DNA of 64,000 nucleotides, from contig JAGMWG010000004.1 in NCBI GenBank assembly GCA_020744225.1, forward strand, positions 2,108,001 through 2,172,000, read 5' to 3'. Both the position numbers and the translations under genes were made by a program. How positions within the stretch are numbered: the stretch's first letter is position 1; every line of letters starts with the position of its first letter. This document shows positions 1 to 10,362 of the stretch, in pieces. This stretch comes from Paraphoma chrysanthemicola. Its lineage: Eukaryota; Ascomycota; Dothideomycetes; Pleosporales; Phaeosphaeriaceae. A model generated the notes under the pieces. The model saw only the letters and a list, made by a program, of their open reading frames with translations, ran no database searches and was not told where the DNA came from.

Positions 1-2985
1 TCGAAAATTAGGCAACTCATCATCCTTCCTGAGTCTCACCAGATCCGTGGGAATAACCGTATACCACGGCTCACTGACTTTAATCTCACTTGGATTCTGC
101 TCTGCATCCAGTACTTCCTGCCCTATGCTGTAATAGTCCTCGGTCATGAGGGTCGAGATTGGACCGTCCTGCCATAACCTTCCAGAGTCGAGGAGATGTA
201 GAACTTCGAGCCCAAAACCGAGGCGAGCGGGGACAGTGACTTTGGCCATGCCAGCCTTGACGAAGGCGGAGAAAGCAGGATCTGGGGACTGGAAGCCAAT
301 ACGCTGATGCCATGTATCGCGGTGGGCCCAGAAATACGGATACAGCGCGTATGTGATGTTCTCCCACTCAAAAGCCTTCTCGAAGAAATCAGCATAACGC
401 GCTTGTCTGAGCGCCTTATCAAAGTCTTCGACATCGGGAATACCGTCACTACCCTGTATTACGCTACCGAAGAGCTCGAAGTTCTGTTGTGTCAGGAAAG
501 CAATAGCCGCCCTCTTCATCTCGGTACTGATGATGGAGGTGTTCTCAAGGGGATTATTGCCAGTCGTTACGCTCATGGTTGAAATGGCTGTTTCGGAGCG
601 GAGGCGGTCATATTCCATTTTCTTGGAATTGTAGGCTGTGAGTATGGCGTCATAAACGGATTGCTGCCACTGTGCGTAGGCATTAGGCGCACGGATGCAG
701 TATAGTTGTATAGTGCCCGAGCATGCGAGACAAAACTCTTGCGCGACCGCGACCGCAATCTTCTCACCGAGCATGACATCGGTGAAGAAGACCGTGACCA
801 CGGAGTCTTGGAATAACAACTTCTCCGCGTCAGTCGCGGCTGTACCTTCGAGCTTTGTCCCAATCTGGGGTTGAATTTCTTCTACTGTTGCGGAGTCTGG
901 CCTGATGAGCCGGCCGGCAACCGAGATGTGCGGATTGGGCTTCCGAGTTTGCTGCGGGGACGGGATCCAGGCCGTTTGCCCTCTATTCTCGACCACCTCC
1001 CAATTCAGCCATTGCCCCGTCCGAACACCAAGCTGAATCTTCGCGGCATACACTAAATAGCCTACTGGAACTTCGAGATCGAAGTTCGCGTTTGCTTGTC
1101 CGCCGAGGAATCTTGCATGTCCCATTCCGGGCTTCGGGACTTCGCCGGGAGCAATCTCCGCCTTGAATGATCTTGATACACTTATGAGTATGTCTCCTGG
1201 AGGTTTGATGCCTGTAGCCTGATATCGTGCTGCGATGGCCGAAAAGTTGCCTTCGTGCAAGTCGGAAGCGGACTCTGTGAAAGGCTGCGGCTCTTTCAGA
1301 GTCGGGTCTCCTCCTATACTTTGTGTGAGCAGCAAGGCTGCTGGCTCTGGAATCGTGATATCGATGAGGAGCCTTCGACCATAGTTGTACATCTGGCACT
1401 GCGAGACTTTGTTCACCCACTGATAAACGCCAGAGATATTCGTGGCACCGGCACCATTATTCCTGAACTCATGCTTGTTTCGCTCCGTGAATTCGGAGAT
1501 TGTGGTCCGACTCGTAGAGCTGAAGGTCTTCTCGATAATCTTAGACGCTGCTCTAGACGTCACATCCTGCGAGAATTGCGACGCAATCTTATTTGAGGAC
1601 TCGGTGCTGCTACTTTGTGCAACGGAGAGGTCGCCCTTGACCGTCACGTACGGACCATACACTGTCGTAGAGACACCCGCTTTCAGCGAAGAGTCCTGCT
1701 TGATAACGTCATTTGCTTCCTTTGCGAGCGCAAACCTCTTCGTGGTGATATCTTCCTTCTCCTCCTCTGTGGTCAACTCACTAGATGTGAACTCGACCAG
1801 CTCGGTCCGGTCTAGACGTTTGGTTTCTCGAAGCAGGATTTCGGATTTGAGGACGTTCTGTATCGCTCCAATATCACCGCCGATGTAACTCCAAACATGA
1901 TCGCGAACCACGAGCAGATCCCCAACACCAGTCGGCCTGATGTTGGATTTTTTCTCTACCGGAGTCACGCGACGCGGACTTCCACGACTTGTCAGTGCTC
2001 CCGTCGGCCAACTCCAGGGCCTTTTCATCTCAAGACTGAACGGGCCGATAGAAAACACACCACTTTGGAACTTGAGTGCTGTTCCCGACGGAGCTTGAGT
2101 GGACCGAATCGCGCGCATGATAAGGCCGTAGTAAAGGGAAATCGATTCCGTAGAGCTGTTTAGATCAATGCCAGCTTCTGTCAAAACCTTCTTCACATTG
2201 TCGGGTTGCCCTGCCGCCCAATTCGCCTTGATTAGGAATTGGAACTCCCTGGTCTTGTCCAAAGAACGATACTGCGTCATGACGCTGGAGTTCAAGACGT
2301 TCAAAGCCTCGATCAGCTCACCTATGCGCTTTTTATTTGCTTCATCTGCGTCGCTCGTGCCCGTAGTAGGATCTGGATTCTCGCCGTCATCACTGCCGGC
2401 ATCAGGCAGGTCCACCATCGGCGAATAACACTGCAACCCTTTCAAAATAAACATCTTCGGCGGTGTTGACTCCGAAAGTTTCACCGTCGCTTTCCTCGGT
2501 ACGGTTCCGGATGTCCTTCGAGTGTTTGGGCGGGTTGTGTGATCTTTCTGTACTGCAGCCGCTTGAGTCACGAGATCGTAAATCTGTCGAAACCGTGTGA
2601 GTTGCGGCCCTTTCCCAGCAGGATCGGTTGCGTCATTCCAAATCCCCATTAGAGATGCATCCAGCAGATTTTCGTCTCTCCTCCAATTTTCGCCGTTGAC
2701 GAGCTCGTCCAGGTTCTCAATTGGAAACGCCGTCCTGATAGCCGCGGTGACAACTTCTGCAGGCAGTTCTTGGACCAGGCCGAGGCGAGACGGATTTGGA
2801 TCGAGTTTCAACAGTTTCTCGATCTCAGCAATCTTGCTTGCGAATCTGAGGCCGCGGTTGTTCACACCGACGGCGGATGGGTGGGCTGGAATACCGTCCG
2901 TCAGACGGAGGCGAATGACGCGATCATTTTGAAGTGCTGGCCGCGCGCAGACGAAGCGAAAGACTTCAGTATCTTTGAGTGCCAT
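1..2985 (-). CDS. Large bacterial-type protein of unknown function (3' end outside window)
   Basis: An uninterrupted minus-strand reading frame runs from an ATG at 2985 to the first base of the window: 995 codons, no stop and no intron needed, so the C-terminus is missing. The start (MALKDTEVFRF) is the first Met after an upstream region with stops. Seen: a middle part rich in Ser/Thr/Glu/Lys, likely helical or coiled coil (about residues 390-500), followed by GVYQWVNKVSQ and a MYNYGRRLLIDI...PEPAAL block, and near the end a WENITYALYPYFW segment. These two blocks resemble, from memory, a family of large uncharacterised bacterial proteins; that link is inference. No signal peptide or membrane segment is evident. 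It is divergent from the DUF1906-like gene at 3493 and shares a 507 bp promoter region with it. No function is assigned. Confidence is high for the frame and low for the family. Confidence 0.8.
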   Translation of the reverse strand, partial: MALKDTEVFRFVCARPALQNDRVIRLRLTDGIPAHPSAVGVNNRGLRFASKIAEIEKLLKLDPNPSRLGLVQELPAEVVTAAIRTAFPIENLDELVNGENWRRDENLLDASLMGIWNDATDPAGKGPQLTRFRQIYDLVTQAAAVQKDHTTRPNTRRTSGTVPRKATVKLSESTPPKMFILKGLQCYSPMVDLPDAGSDDGENPDPTTGTSDADEANKKRIGELIEALNVLNSSVMTQYRSLDKTREFQFLIKANWAAGQPDNVKKVLTEAGIDLNSSTESISLYYGLIMRAIRSTQAPSGTALKFQSGVFSIGPFSLEMKRPWSWPTGALTSRGSPRRVTPVEKKSNIRPTGVGDLLVVRDHVWSYIGGDIGAIQNVLKSEILLRETKRLDRTELVEFTSSELTTEEEKEDITTKRFALAKEANDVIKQDSSLKAGVSTTVYGPYVTVKGDLSVAQSSSTESSNKIASQFSQDVTSRAASKIIEKTFSSTSRTTISEFTERNKHEFRNNGAGATNISGVYQWVNKVSQCQMYNYGRRLLIDITIPEPAALLLTQSIGGDPTLKEPQPFTESASDLHEGNFSAIAARYQATGIKPPGDILISVSRSFKAEIAPGEVPKPGMGHARFLGGQANANFDLEVPVGYLVYAAKIQLGVRTGQWLNWEVVENRGQTAWIPSPQQTRKPNPHISVAGRLIRPDSATVEEIQPQIGTKLEGTAATDAEKLLFQDSVVTVFFTDVMLGEKIAVAVAQEFCLACSGTIQLYCIRAPNAYAQWQQSVYDAILTAYNSKKMEYDRLRSETAISTMSVTTGNNPLENTSIISTEMKRAAIAFLTQQNFELFGSVIQGSDGIPDVEDFDKALRQARYADFFEKAFEWENITYALYPYFWAHRDTWHQRIGFQSPDPAFSAFVKAGMAKVTVPARLGFGLEVLHLLDSGRLWQDGPISTLMTEDYYSIGQEVLDAEQNPSEIKVSEPWYTVIPTDLVRLRKDDELPNFR

Positions 2986-3492
2986 GATCCTCCAGACTAG
3001 CACAAATCCGCTGGGTTGGGCTTTCGAGGTTATCTGGATTAAACAAGAATCTGTGCGACAAGAATCTGTGCCAACGGGCACCAGACAACTTCTGGGTATT
3101 TTATTTGATTGCGCTTGTTCCTGAACTACTCCATCCCAGCTCCCAGCCCTGTCTATAGCTTGGCTTCAGCTTTCGTATTGCTGTTCGCTTCTGCAGCCTT
3201 GAAGAAAGCTTGGCTTCAGCTCTCGCATTCCTATCCTTTCGCGTGCGGCTGCGTGCAGGTCTAGAACTTCTTCGAGCTTGGCATAATATACGTGGCACCA
3301 TAAAAATCGTAGAAACTGATATTAAACCGGTCAAAGTAGTTCGAGAGTCGAGCTTTGGTTCACGAGTTGTGGTGGCGCCTTGATATTGGCCTTCGGAAGT
3401 CCAAAGTGGCTGCTCAGTGTCAAGAATCCATTATTATCATGCGACAACACTGGAATTGAACGGACGACCACTAAACTTCAGTACTGTATGGG
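2986..3492. promoter_or_regulatory. Shared divergent promoter region
   Basis: 507 bp between two head-to-head start codons (ATG at 2985 on the minus strand, ATG at 3493 on the plus strand). Both genes must be transcribed from here, so co-regulation is likely. Only short shadow frames occur inside. I see no clear TATA box or named operator. Confidence 0.5.
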
Positions 3493-5730
3493 ATGACAAT
3501 GTCCCTCAAGATACCCACCAGCAATGCCGGAATCGATAAAACCAGTCCTCTATCCTGGGATGAAACATCGACCCTGTTCGCTTCCAAAGATCACCCGAAA
3601 GTGAACTTCGACTACAAATGGATGCAAACCCTGTTCAACCGCTCAAATTATTCCTTTACAGGTCTCTATCTCTCCCACTGCAGCAGGCTTGGTACCAAAA
3701 ATGGCGAAGCACACGACCGCACTCAAGATCCAGAGTGGAGGAAGGTGTTCCCCACCTTCTTGAAACAGGGCTGGGGATTCTGGTTCATCTTTGTCGGATA
3801 CAGTTACAGACAATTGAAGAGAAACCTAACGAGCTGGGATCGGAGGCTGGACAAATTAGACAAACGGGTGGCGCAAGAACTGGGGAGAAAGGATGCGCGA
3901 CTGCTGAAGAGGCGGGCCGCGGAGGTTGGGGGATATGATGCGCAGGGCGCTGTGGTTTATATCGATAATGAAGATCAGCCATCTGACGATATGTGGAGTG
4001 AGCGGATCTTGGATTACTATGAAGCACTCATCGAGACTTGCCGGGAATCAGGGCAGGGACCCGACGATGGTCCTGCGGTACGACCTGGTTTCTACGCGAG
4101 AGGCCCGATCGTGCCGAGAGTTTTGAAGGCACAGAGTAAGCGCGACATCTGGATTTGGGTTTGCAGTCCTTGGGGTGACGACAGGCCTAAAAATGCGTAT
4201 CCGTTGATTTATGATACCAGAACCAAGCCGGGAGAGATCATCTCTCCGATCAAGTATTACCCACTGGACGCGTTAGAAGATCATGAAGCGAAGAGGACAT
4301 ATATACCATTGGGAAGGCAGTGGGTGTTGTGGGAAGGGGATGGGAGATGTCTCCTGGCGCCAGATCAGGGAAGTAGGCAGTGGTTGAAGCGATGCACGGG
4401 CATTGATTTCAATTCTGCATTGGTGAGAGACCCACGGTATCCCATCGCCGAGCCCAGAATCGCAGTATTGGGAAATGTGCAGCTCCGCACCGGATACGTC
4501 AAGAAGGATCTCTCCATGAAGATCGAGCAAGTGTACCAAGTGACGGTGTCGGTACCAGTCCCGTATGATCCAGAGAAGAAGTCACCAGAGCAACTCGAGC
4601 CAGAGGCACCGATACTTTTGATACAGTCATCGACTCTCGATTATCAAGAACCCGAGATCTATACCTTGAACAAGTCTGGCATGCCGGTCCTTCTTGCCGC
4701 TGACGCAACGGGCGTGCCGGATGCGCCGTACAAGTGGCGATTTCCTGTTCCGTTGGTCGATTCCAGAGTCCCAGTGCGGTTGAGAAGGAATCGTGCCATG
4801 GCTGTTGCACATGCGCCCGATCTCACGAACGGCGTAGAGTGTACCCAGCTATTCTTTGTTGCCGAGAATCATCAACTTTTGTGTGTCCGCCGAAATAACA
4901 CGAAATGGTCTGAACCCGCGCCTATTGCAAATGAACAGCTTTTACATCCGTTCAGCTCTATAGCCGCTACACAGCGAGATATTGACAGCATTAGTGTTTT
5001 CTTTCTTGATAATAACGGATTTCTCTGTCATTCCGGGCTTCCTGGCAGTGAGAAAGACTGGCCTGGGAGAGATATCACACAACTTCAGCAAAGCCCCACC
5101 CTGCTTCTCGAAACACCGCTTGTAGCAGTATCGCCATCGACTACGCAAACACTTGTGTTTGGTATTGGAAAGGATTTCTTCATTCACATGGCTGTTGGAA
5201 GACTAAAAGATGATAAGGGCAACTGGACATGGACGGAGCCCGTCAAGATCGAAGGCCAGAAGGATGAAGACTACAAAGTGTTCTCAAAAAGTGGTCTAGA
5301 TGCTATAGTTAAGCATGATATTAGGAGGGAGGCCAAGCCAAACAGTACTGCGGAGAGACGCGTTGACCATGTCAGTGTCTACATTGCTGGTGTTAATGAA
5401 GTCAATGCGCCCTTCGTATTCGAGCTCAAAAGTTCCGGAGCTGTATGGACACTTCAAGACTCCACGGAAGCGAAGAAGTATCTCCCGACAAATGATCTAC
5501 CTCTTGGTGGGAAGGTGGCGCCTTCAAAGGCAGCAAAGGGATGGAGTTGTAATCCTTTCGGAGACGTGAAGCTCAGTCTCGTGGATGGAACAGTGGCGAT
5601 CTGGATCCCAGCTGTGAGGAAGAAGGATGGAAAAGAAAACCTCACTGAGACGGGGATGCTCATGCGAAAACCTTTTGTTACCGGCGATTCGTATTGGATC
5701 GAGGTCAAGTACGGCGAGATATTCGGGTGA
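3493..5730 (+). CDS. DUF1906-like TIM-barrel domain fused to a lectin-like beta-propeller
   Basis: Intronless 745-aa protein without a signal peptide. The N-terminal ~250 residues resemble the DUF1906 (Rv2525c-like, glycoside-hydrolase-like TIM barrel) domain: a strand with FTGLYLSHCSR, then GWGFWFIFVGYS, a GGYDAQGAVVYIDNED block (the usual G-x-DA...D-x-E pattern at about residues 145-165), and a late PGFYARG strand. The C-terminal half (about 430-740) has repeated blades of the kind FVAENHQLLCVRR...W.EPAPI, FFLDNNGFLCHS and GKDFFIHMAVG, like PLL/AAL fucose-binding propellers. A carbohydrate-binding or cell-wall role is inferred from these folds; the substrate is unknown. A second Met lies two codons downstream (3499). 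Its partner is the divergent gene at 1-2985. Domain calls are from memory of family patterns. Confidence 0.75.
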   Translation: MTMSLKIPTSNAGIDKTSPLSWDETSTLFASKDHPKVNFDYKWMQTLFNRSNYSFTGLYLSHCSRLGTKNGEAHDRTQDPEWRKVFPTFLKQGWGFWFIFVGYSYRQLKRNLTSWDRRLDKLDKRVAQELGRKDARLLKRRAAEVGGYDAQGAVVYIDNEDQPSDDMWSERILDYYEALIETCRESGQGPDDGPAVRPGFYARGPIVPRVLKAQSKRDIWIWVCSPWGDDRPKNAYPLIYDTRTKPGEIISPIKYYPLDALEDHEAKRTYIPLGRQWVLWEGDGRCLLAPDQGSRQWLKRCTGIDFNSALVRDPRYPIAEPRIAVLGNVQLRTGYVKKDLSMKIEQVYQVTVSVPVPYDPEKKSPEQLEPEAPILLIQSSTLDYQEPEIYTLNKSGMPVLLAADATGVPDAPYKWRFPVPLVDSRVPVRLRRNRAMAVAHAPDLTNGVECTQLFFVAENHQLLCVRRNNTKWSEPAPIANEQLLHPFSSIAATQRDIDSISVFFLDNNGFLCHSGLPGSEKDWPGRDITQLQQSPTLLLETPLVAVSPSTTQTLVFGIGKDFFIHMAVGRLKDDKGNWTWTEPVKIEGQKDEDYKVFSKSGLDAIVKHDIRREAKPNSTAERRVDHVSVYIAGVNEVNAPFVFELKSSGAVWTLQDSTEAKKYLPTNDLPLGGKVAPSKAAKGWSCNPFGDVKLSLVDGTVAIWIPAVRKKDGKENLTETGMLMRKPFVTGDSYWIEVKYGEIFG

Positions 5731-5896
5731 AGGATTGAGACAACACCATCGGAGGAGAAACATGGTCTAGTTCGGTCCAATAAATATTTCCTGCAGAGAT
5801 GCGCACATTCGTTGCTGATTATTATGCCGTATTCCTAGTGCTAGCTTATTGAACCCTCAAGCATACGTGCACTGCCCGCCCTTTATAATACCGCTT

Positions 5897-7831
5897 TCAG
5901 GTAATCCAAATGGGACTCTTGTTACCGTACAAAGAGCTAGGAATCAACTGCTCGCCGAAAACATCTCGCACGATCGTATCTGGATGCCAAGTTGAGAAAT
6001 GCCACGCAATCCCTCGTAGCTGCATAACCCACCAAGCCTCCTCGACTTGGTCTTCAGTCCAATCAGTGTTGATCTCTCGTAGATAAGCCCTGATGCCATG
6101 GTTTTCATGATGGAGGTGTTTGACGTAGTGGAGTCCAATCTCATATCCTTCCGGCAGAAACCATTGACCGTGTTTCGTATCATCGATTTCATACCGTGCA
6201 CGACGTTCAGTCTTGGTTTCTTCGCGGTGGTACTGGGAATTGAACTTGTCCTGATAGTCTTTGATCAATGCTTTTGCGTCTTTACAGGCATGAGTTGCCA
6301 TGTAGGCGTGGGCTGCGACGAATTGTGTATATGCTCCTCTGCGATCGAAGGTATCGGAACTTTTGTGCCACCACTCCTGAGTGTATGCGTAGACCATTCG
6401 GATATCTTCCATACATTTCTGCTTCATCACGACGTCATGTCCATTACGGATGATCGGACTCAGATCCCACCTGCAATACCAGTCGTCACCATAGTATTTC
6501 TCGAGATAGTCCATCCTTTCAAGTATGGTCGAAAGAGTGTCTCGCAGTTGTGTGTTCGGGATGCCACCATCAAGTCTTGCTCGGAGGCTACGATGTAGAG
6601 CTAGGCGACCTTCCCAATAGCGATATGCATTGCTGAAATTCGGGCCGGTATTCCATCCTGGAAAGCAATATCGGGTCATCGTACTGCCAGATAACGGCAG
6701 ATAAGCGGACAGAAAGGTGATGACATCTATGCGCACGTGAATCTGACTCATCTCCGCGATCTCCTGGCGTTTTTCATCTGGCATTCCGATAGCTGCGAGC
6801 ATACCGCTCGGATCCGCTAGGGGCTGCAAACTGAGGTCCTTCATGATCAGAGGAAAGTCTTGCCCAACTAGATCCGGGTCGCCAGGGAGTACGCCGAGAA
6901 GCATCTTGTTGACAGCGCTGCTTGGAATGAGCCTGGGATAATTATAATTGTCTCTACCGTCCGCTGTTAATCGTAGAATGATCCCCAAACCTCTAGCCTC
7001 AAACCCGGTTATGTTGTATCCGTTCCCATCAGCTTGAATCCTGCTTGATTCCAAATCAAGTACACGCCACTGCATCCCCATGCGAAGAGCCATGATGATA
7101 GTGTCACCGATGTTCATCTCAGCCAGAGGCCTTGTAAGATCAGGGGGCATGAAGTCCCAGTTCCATGTGCGATAAATGACTGCCACTCTTGAAAGGTCTG
7201 GACTATGGCTACCTCCGAGAGGCGTAGCGCACACTTCTAGCGGATCACGTTTTCTATGCTCGCACTCCACACAGACATCAGGCCAATAGCTATGCTGGAG
7301 AAGATGAAGCTCTCGCAGTAGCCGCAGCCATGTCACTTGATGCTCACTCCGCGCCTTGATCTGATGGCTCAGCTGCATTTCTCGGAGTTTGTGTCGTGCG
7401 ATAAGCCCAGTGTTTCCCTTCGGTAGGTTTATATGCGTGTTTGAGGCACGGTAGGTCGGACTTTTATTCGTCTGCTCGCGTGGATGGATTGTCTTGGATA
7501 ATTCCGGGCACGCTGCTAGCTCTTGGCTGGTTGGATTGATCCAGTGAACATCCTCACCTCCAAAAAGGTGCGAGTAAAAGTCTGCGTCTGACAAGAGCAC
7601 GACCTGTGGCGTTGTAAACTGGGTCTCGAATCGAAATTCGGACCACTTCCAGACACGCCGCCGTCTCGTGTGCCACGGACCGATGACCGACTCTGCGCAT
7701 TTGCTGTACCCGTTCGCAGAGCCAAATATCTCAACAAGAAACTGATTGCACGTAACAACAAGGGCGACTAGGGAGATGACTAGAGCTGCTATGGCGACGC
7801 TGATCTCGGTTTCGGCCATGCTTTCGACCAA
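5897..7831 (-). CDS. Fungal membrane-anchored hypothetical protein
   Basis: Single-exon 644-aa protein, convergent with the DUF1906-like gene (166 bp apart). The N-terminus has one clear hydrophobic segment (about residues 10-30, IAALVISLVALVVTCNQFLV) that would anchor it, followed by a basic stretch (RRRRVWKWSEFRFE) and a large soluble region rich in Trp, His and Tyr. The layout of an N-terminal anchor, then SANGYSKCAESVIGPW and RRRRVWKWSEFRFE, is common in large lineage-specific fungal families with no assigned function. A second Met at codon 5 is an alternative start. No catalytic motif is recognised. Codon use and length support a real gene. Confidence 0.8.
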   Translation of the reverse strand: MVESMAETEISVAIAALVISLVALVVTCNQFLVEIFGSANGYSKCAESVIGPWHTRRRRVWKWSEFRFETQFTTPQVVLLSDADFYSHLFGGEDVHWINPTSQELAACPELSKTIHPREQTNKSPTYRASNTHINLPKGNTGLIARHKLREMQLSHQIKARSEHQVTWLRLLRELHLLQHSYWPDVCVECEHRKRDPLEVCATPLGGSHSPDLSRVAVIYRTWNWDFMPPDLTRPLAEMNIGDTIIMALRMGMQWRVLDLESSRIQADGNGYNITGFEARGLGIILRLTADGRDNYNYPRLIPSSAVNKMLLGVLPGDPDLVGQDFPLIMKDLSLQPLADPSGMLAAIGMPDEKRQEIAEMSQIHVRIDVITFLSAYLPLSGSTMTRYCFPGWNTGPNFSNAYRYWEGRLALHRSLRARLDGGIPNTQLRDTLSTILERMDYLEKYYGDDWYCRWDLSPIIRNGHDVVMKQKCMEDIRMVYAYTQEWWHKSSDTFDRRGAYTQFVAAHAYMATHACKDAKALIKDYQDKFNSQYHREETKTERRARYEIDDTKHGQWFLPEGYEIGLHYVKHLHHENHGIRAYLREINTDWTEDQVEEAWWVMQLRGIAWHFSTWHPDTIVRDVFGEQLIPSSLYGNKSPIWIT

Positions 7832-9267
7832 TGTAAAAGGATGGAGGAATTTGTTTAATGTTCAGAAGCCAGGGTAATACTACTCTTCACGCTGCGATCA
7901 CTCCGAATTTATTGAGCATGGGTTGCAGTGAGTCAACTTTCGCAAGCTGACAGTCGTGACGGTTTTCGACCGTGGGGGCCAAAAGTTGCTTTTGGGCACT
8001 TGCATTGGCGACAAGAAAAGGTACGCAAGCCACAAAGCTCGGCAAACTGCATTGATCGCCATGGCGCTCGCGCATCGCATCAGATTTGGATTGCATTGTT
8101 GGATATGGAGTGTTACCTGCGTCGATAGATCTCAAGGGACGAGAGGTTGGCGTGTCCTCTGTGACCTCGAACGGTCTGGCGGCCGACTGCCTGATATGAT
8201 TACTCCACGATATGGAACTGCGACAGTGTCTATGTAGCTAATGTATAGGCTAGGCGCAAATCATCACTGGAGGCCTCATCAGCACTATGAGGCGGGGATC
8301 TCACGCTACCCCAAATTGGGAATGGTTTGCAACCTGCTAAACTAAAGTCAGCCCTGCAGCGAGCCAAACCTCTAGAAATAATTGCTCCGACGGAATCTAT
8401 CTTATGGTCGAGTTCTTCATAGTCGCTGCTAGACCTGCGTATCTCCACATGCTACAACGGTGGCTCCATCATCTAGATCTGCTATCCTTCACTCCTCGCA
8501 CGACTTCCACAAATCGAGGATGAAAGCAGCTTCAGCGTCGTCGTACGAACAGGCAGCAAGCTTTTACCATGAGTCGGTCTTACATTTGACAGCTCTAGAA
8601 TTCGGTACGGCGAAGGCGTCACGCACTGGTACTTGCTTTGCAAAACAGACATATGCGGCGCCAGATGCCGGACACAGCCTGAAATACTTAGTGGATCGAT
8701 TAACATGGTACCACTGATTTATATGATCGTGTAGTTTAAAGTGTTACACGTGAAAAATGTGAGACCTCGGAAATAATGCAGTGCGTTTAGCATTTATAGA
8801 CTTCAACATCCAAAAAAAATCGTAAATCGTCATTTGAGTTGCACGGAAACAGCAACGGGGTAAGCATGGAGTCGAAAACGCGATTCACTTTGTGCACTTT
8901 ACAACCTGCCGCTTTTCGTTCGAATAGAAACCTTAAATGTCTAAGCTTATAGTAAGAAATGACGAGGCTGTCAATTTCGGCGCAACTCGAGAAGGAAGCG
9001 GTCTTGCTTTTGCTCATCTGGACAGTATTGCCTTTGATTAGCAGGATAACGATACTGAGATGGCACACCAGGGAACATGGATCAAGTCATTCGAACTACA
9101 AACATGTGTAAGATGCAAGCTTCCGAAACCACGACGAAGGAAGGGTAAATGTAGCTGCGCATTGCGCCGCCCGAGAGCCAGCCCACGAAGAACAATCTTG
9201 CGAACACCCCTAAAGACCAGGATATATATTCATTCATTCATTCACACTCCTGCATCCTTGCACCACA
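7832..9267. other. Gene-free stretch, 1.4 kb
   Basis: Only short, mutually overlapping frames (none above 93 aa) without recognisable motifs or splice-linked exons. A short ATTC microsatellite lies near 9229-9243, just past the 3' end of the aldo/keto reductase gene. Confidence 0.5.
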
Positions 9268-10362
9268 TCAATGACCAACCATCGCCTGCTGCGCCGGCGC
9301 ATACCTATTCCCATGCGGTTTCGCCTTATCAATAATCGCTCTCATCTCCTTCACCTCCTCCTCACTCAACACAACCTCCCTACTCCCCCAATTCTCCTCC
9401 AACCTGCTCGCCTTCGTCGTCCCCGGAATCGCAATGAGGCTCTGACTCGCGACCCACGCGAGCGCCACCTGCGGCGTCGTAACACCCTTGCGCTTAGCCA
9501 GCGTCTTAATCTCCTCGACAATGGCTTTGTTCTTGTAGAAATTCTCGCCCTGGAATTTCGGCACGCTGCGTCGGAAATCGTTGGGCGCGAAGTCGTCGGG
9601 CGACGCGTAGTCGAAGTTGTCGACGAGCCAGCCGTGGCCGAGGGGCGAGTAGGCGATGTATGCGACGTTGAGTTCTTTGGCGGCAGTGATGAGGCCGTCT
9701 GTTTCGTGGAGGGTTTCGAAGGCGGAGTATTCTGCTTGGACGGCGTCGATGTGTGCGACTATGATCGGTCAATATCTGGAATTGCGAGAAAATTGGGGGG
9801 AGTTAGAGGACGTACTTGAGTTTGCTTTGCGGAGGGTTGCGGTAGAGCACTCGCTTAGGCCGATGTATTTTGTCTTTCCGGCTTTGCGGATCTCGTCAAG
9901 AGCGGGGATGGATTCTTCGAGAGGGGTCTTGGGGTCGATGCGGTGGAGGTAGTATAGGTCAGGCGTGAAGCCAAGGCGCTCGATGGTGCCTTCGATGTAC
10001 TCCTTGATGTGTGCTGCAGAGTTCGTGACACTGCCGTCGCCATTGATGCAGTTGAAGCCACACTTGGAGGCAACTATGTAGTGGTTAGTAAAGTTGCTCA
10101 ACTATCGACATGATTAGAACGTACTGAAAACCTTGTCGCGAACGTTGTGCTTTCTGATAAAGTCACCAAGCAACTTCTCATTCACACCAGCCTGGTACAC
10201 AACCGCAGTGTCCCAGAATGTGCAGCCAAGCTCGATTGCCTTGAGCAAAACCGGCTCAGCCTCTTCGAGACTAAGGTTGGAACCCAAGCCGAAGCTCAAG
10301 CCCATCGCACCAAAGCCAGGAGTCGGGACCTGAATGTCCTGGAACGGAAGTGTCTTGACCAT
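9268..10362 (-). CDS. Aldo/keto reductase (AKR13-like), three exons
   Basis: NADPH-dependent oxidoreductase of the aldo/keto reductase superfamily. Exons 10362-10125, 10073-9816 and 9758-9268 join in frame (introns of 51 and 57 bp, GTACGT donors, TAG acceptors) to give 328 aa, the normal family length. Catalytic tetrad residues are visible: Asp and Tyr in FWDTAVVYQAG, Lys in IASKCGF, His in YYLHRID. The C-terminal cofactor region reads SLIAIPGTTKASRLEEN. The set fits the YakC/AKR13 branch (pyridoxal or general carbonyl reduction in the cytosol); the substrate cannot be told. I chose the Met of MVKTLPFQDIQVP because family members start there. An in-frame upstream Met at 10488 would add 42 residues with the look of a mitochondrial presequence. 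Confidence 0.9.

Noticed and set aside
1255..2932. Chain of plus-strand frames of 76-148 aa
   Set aside because: All are antisense shadows of the continuous minus-strand gene from 2985 to 1.
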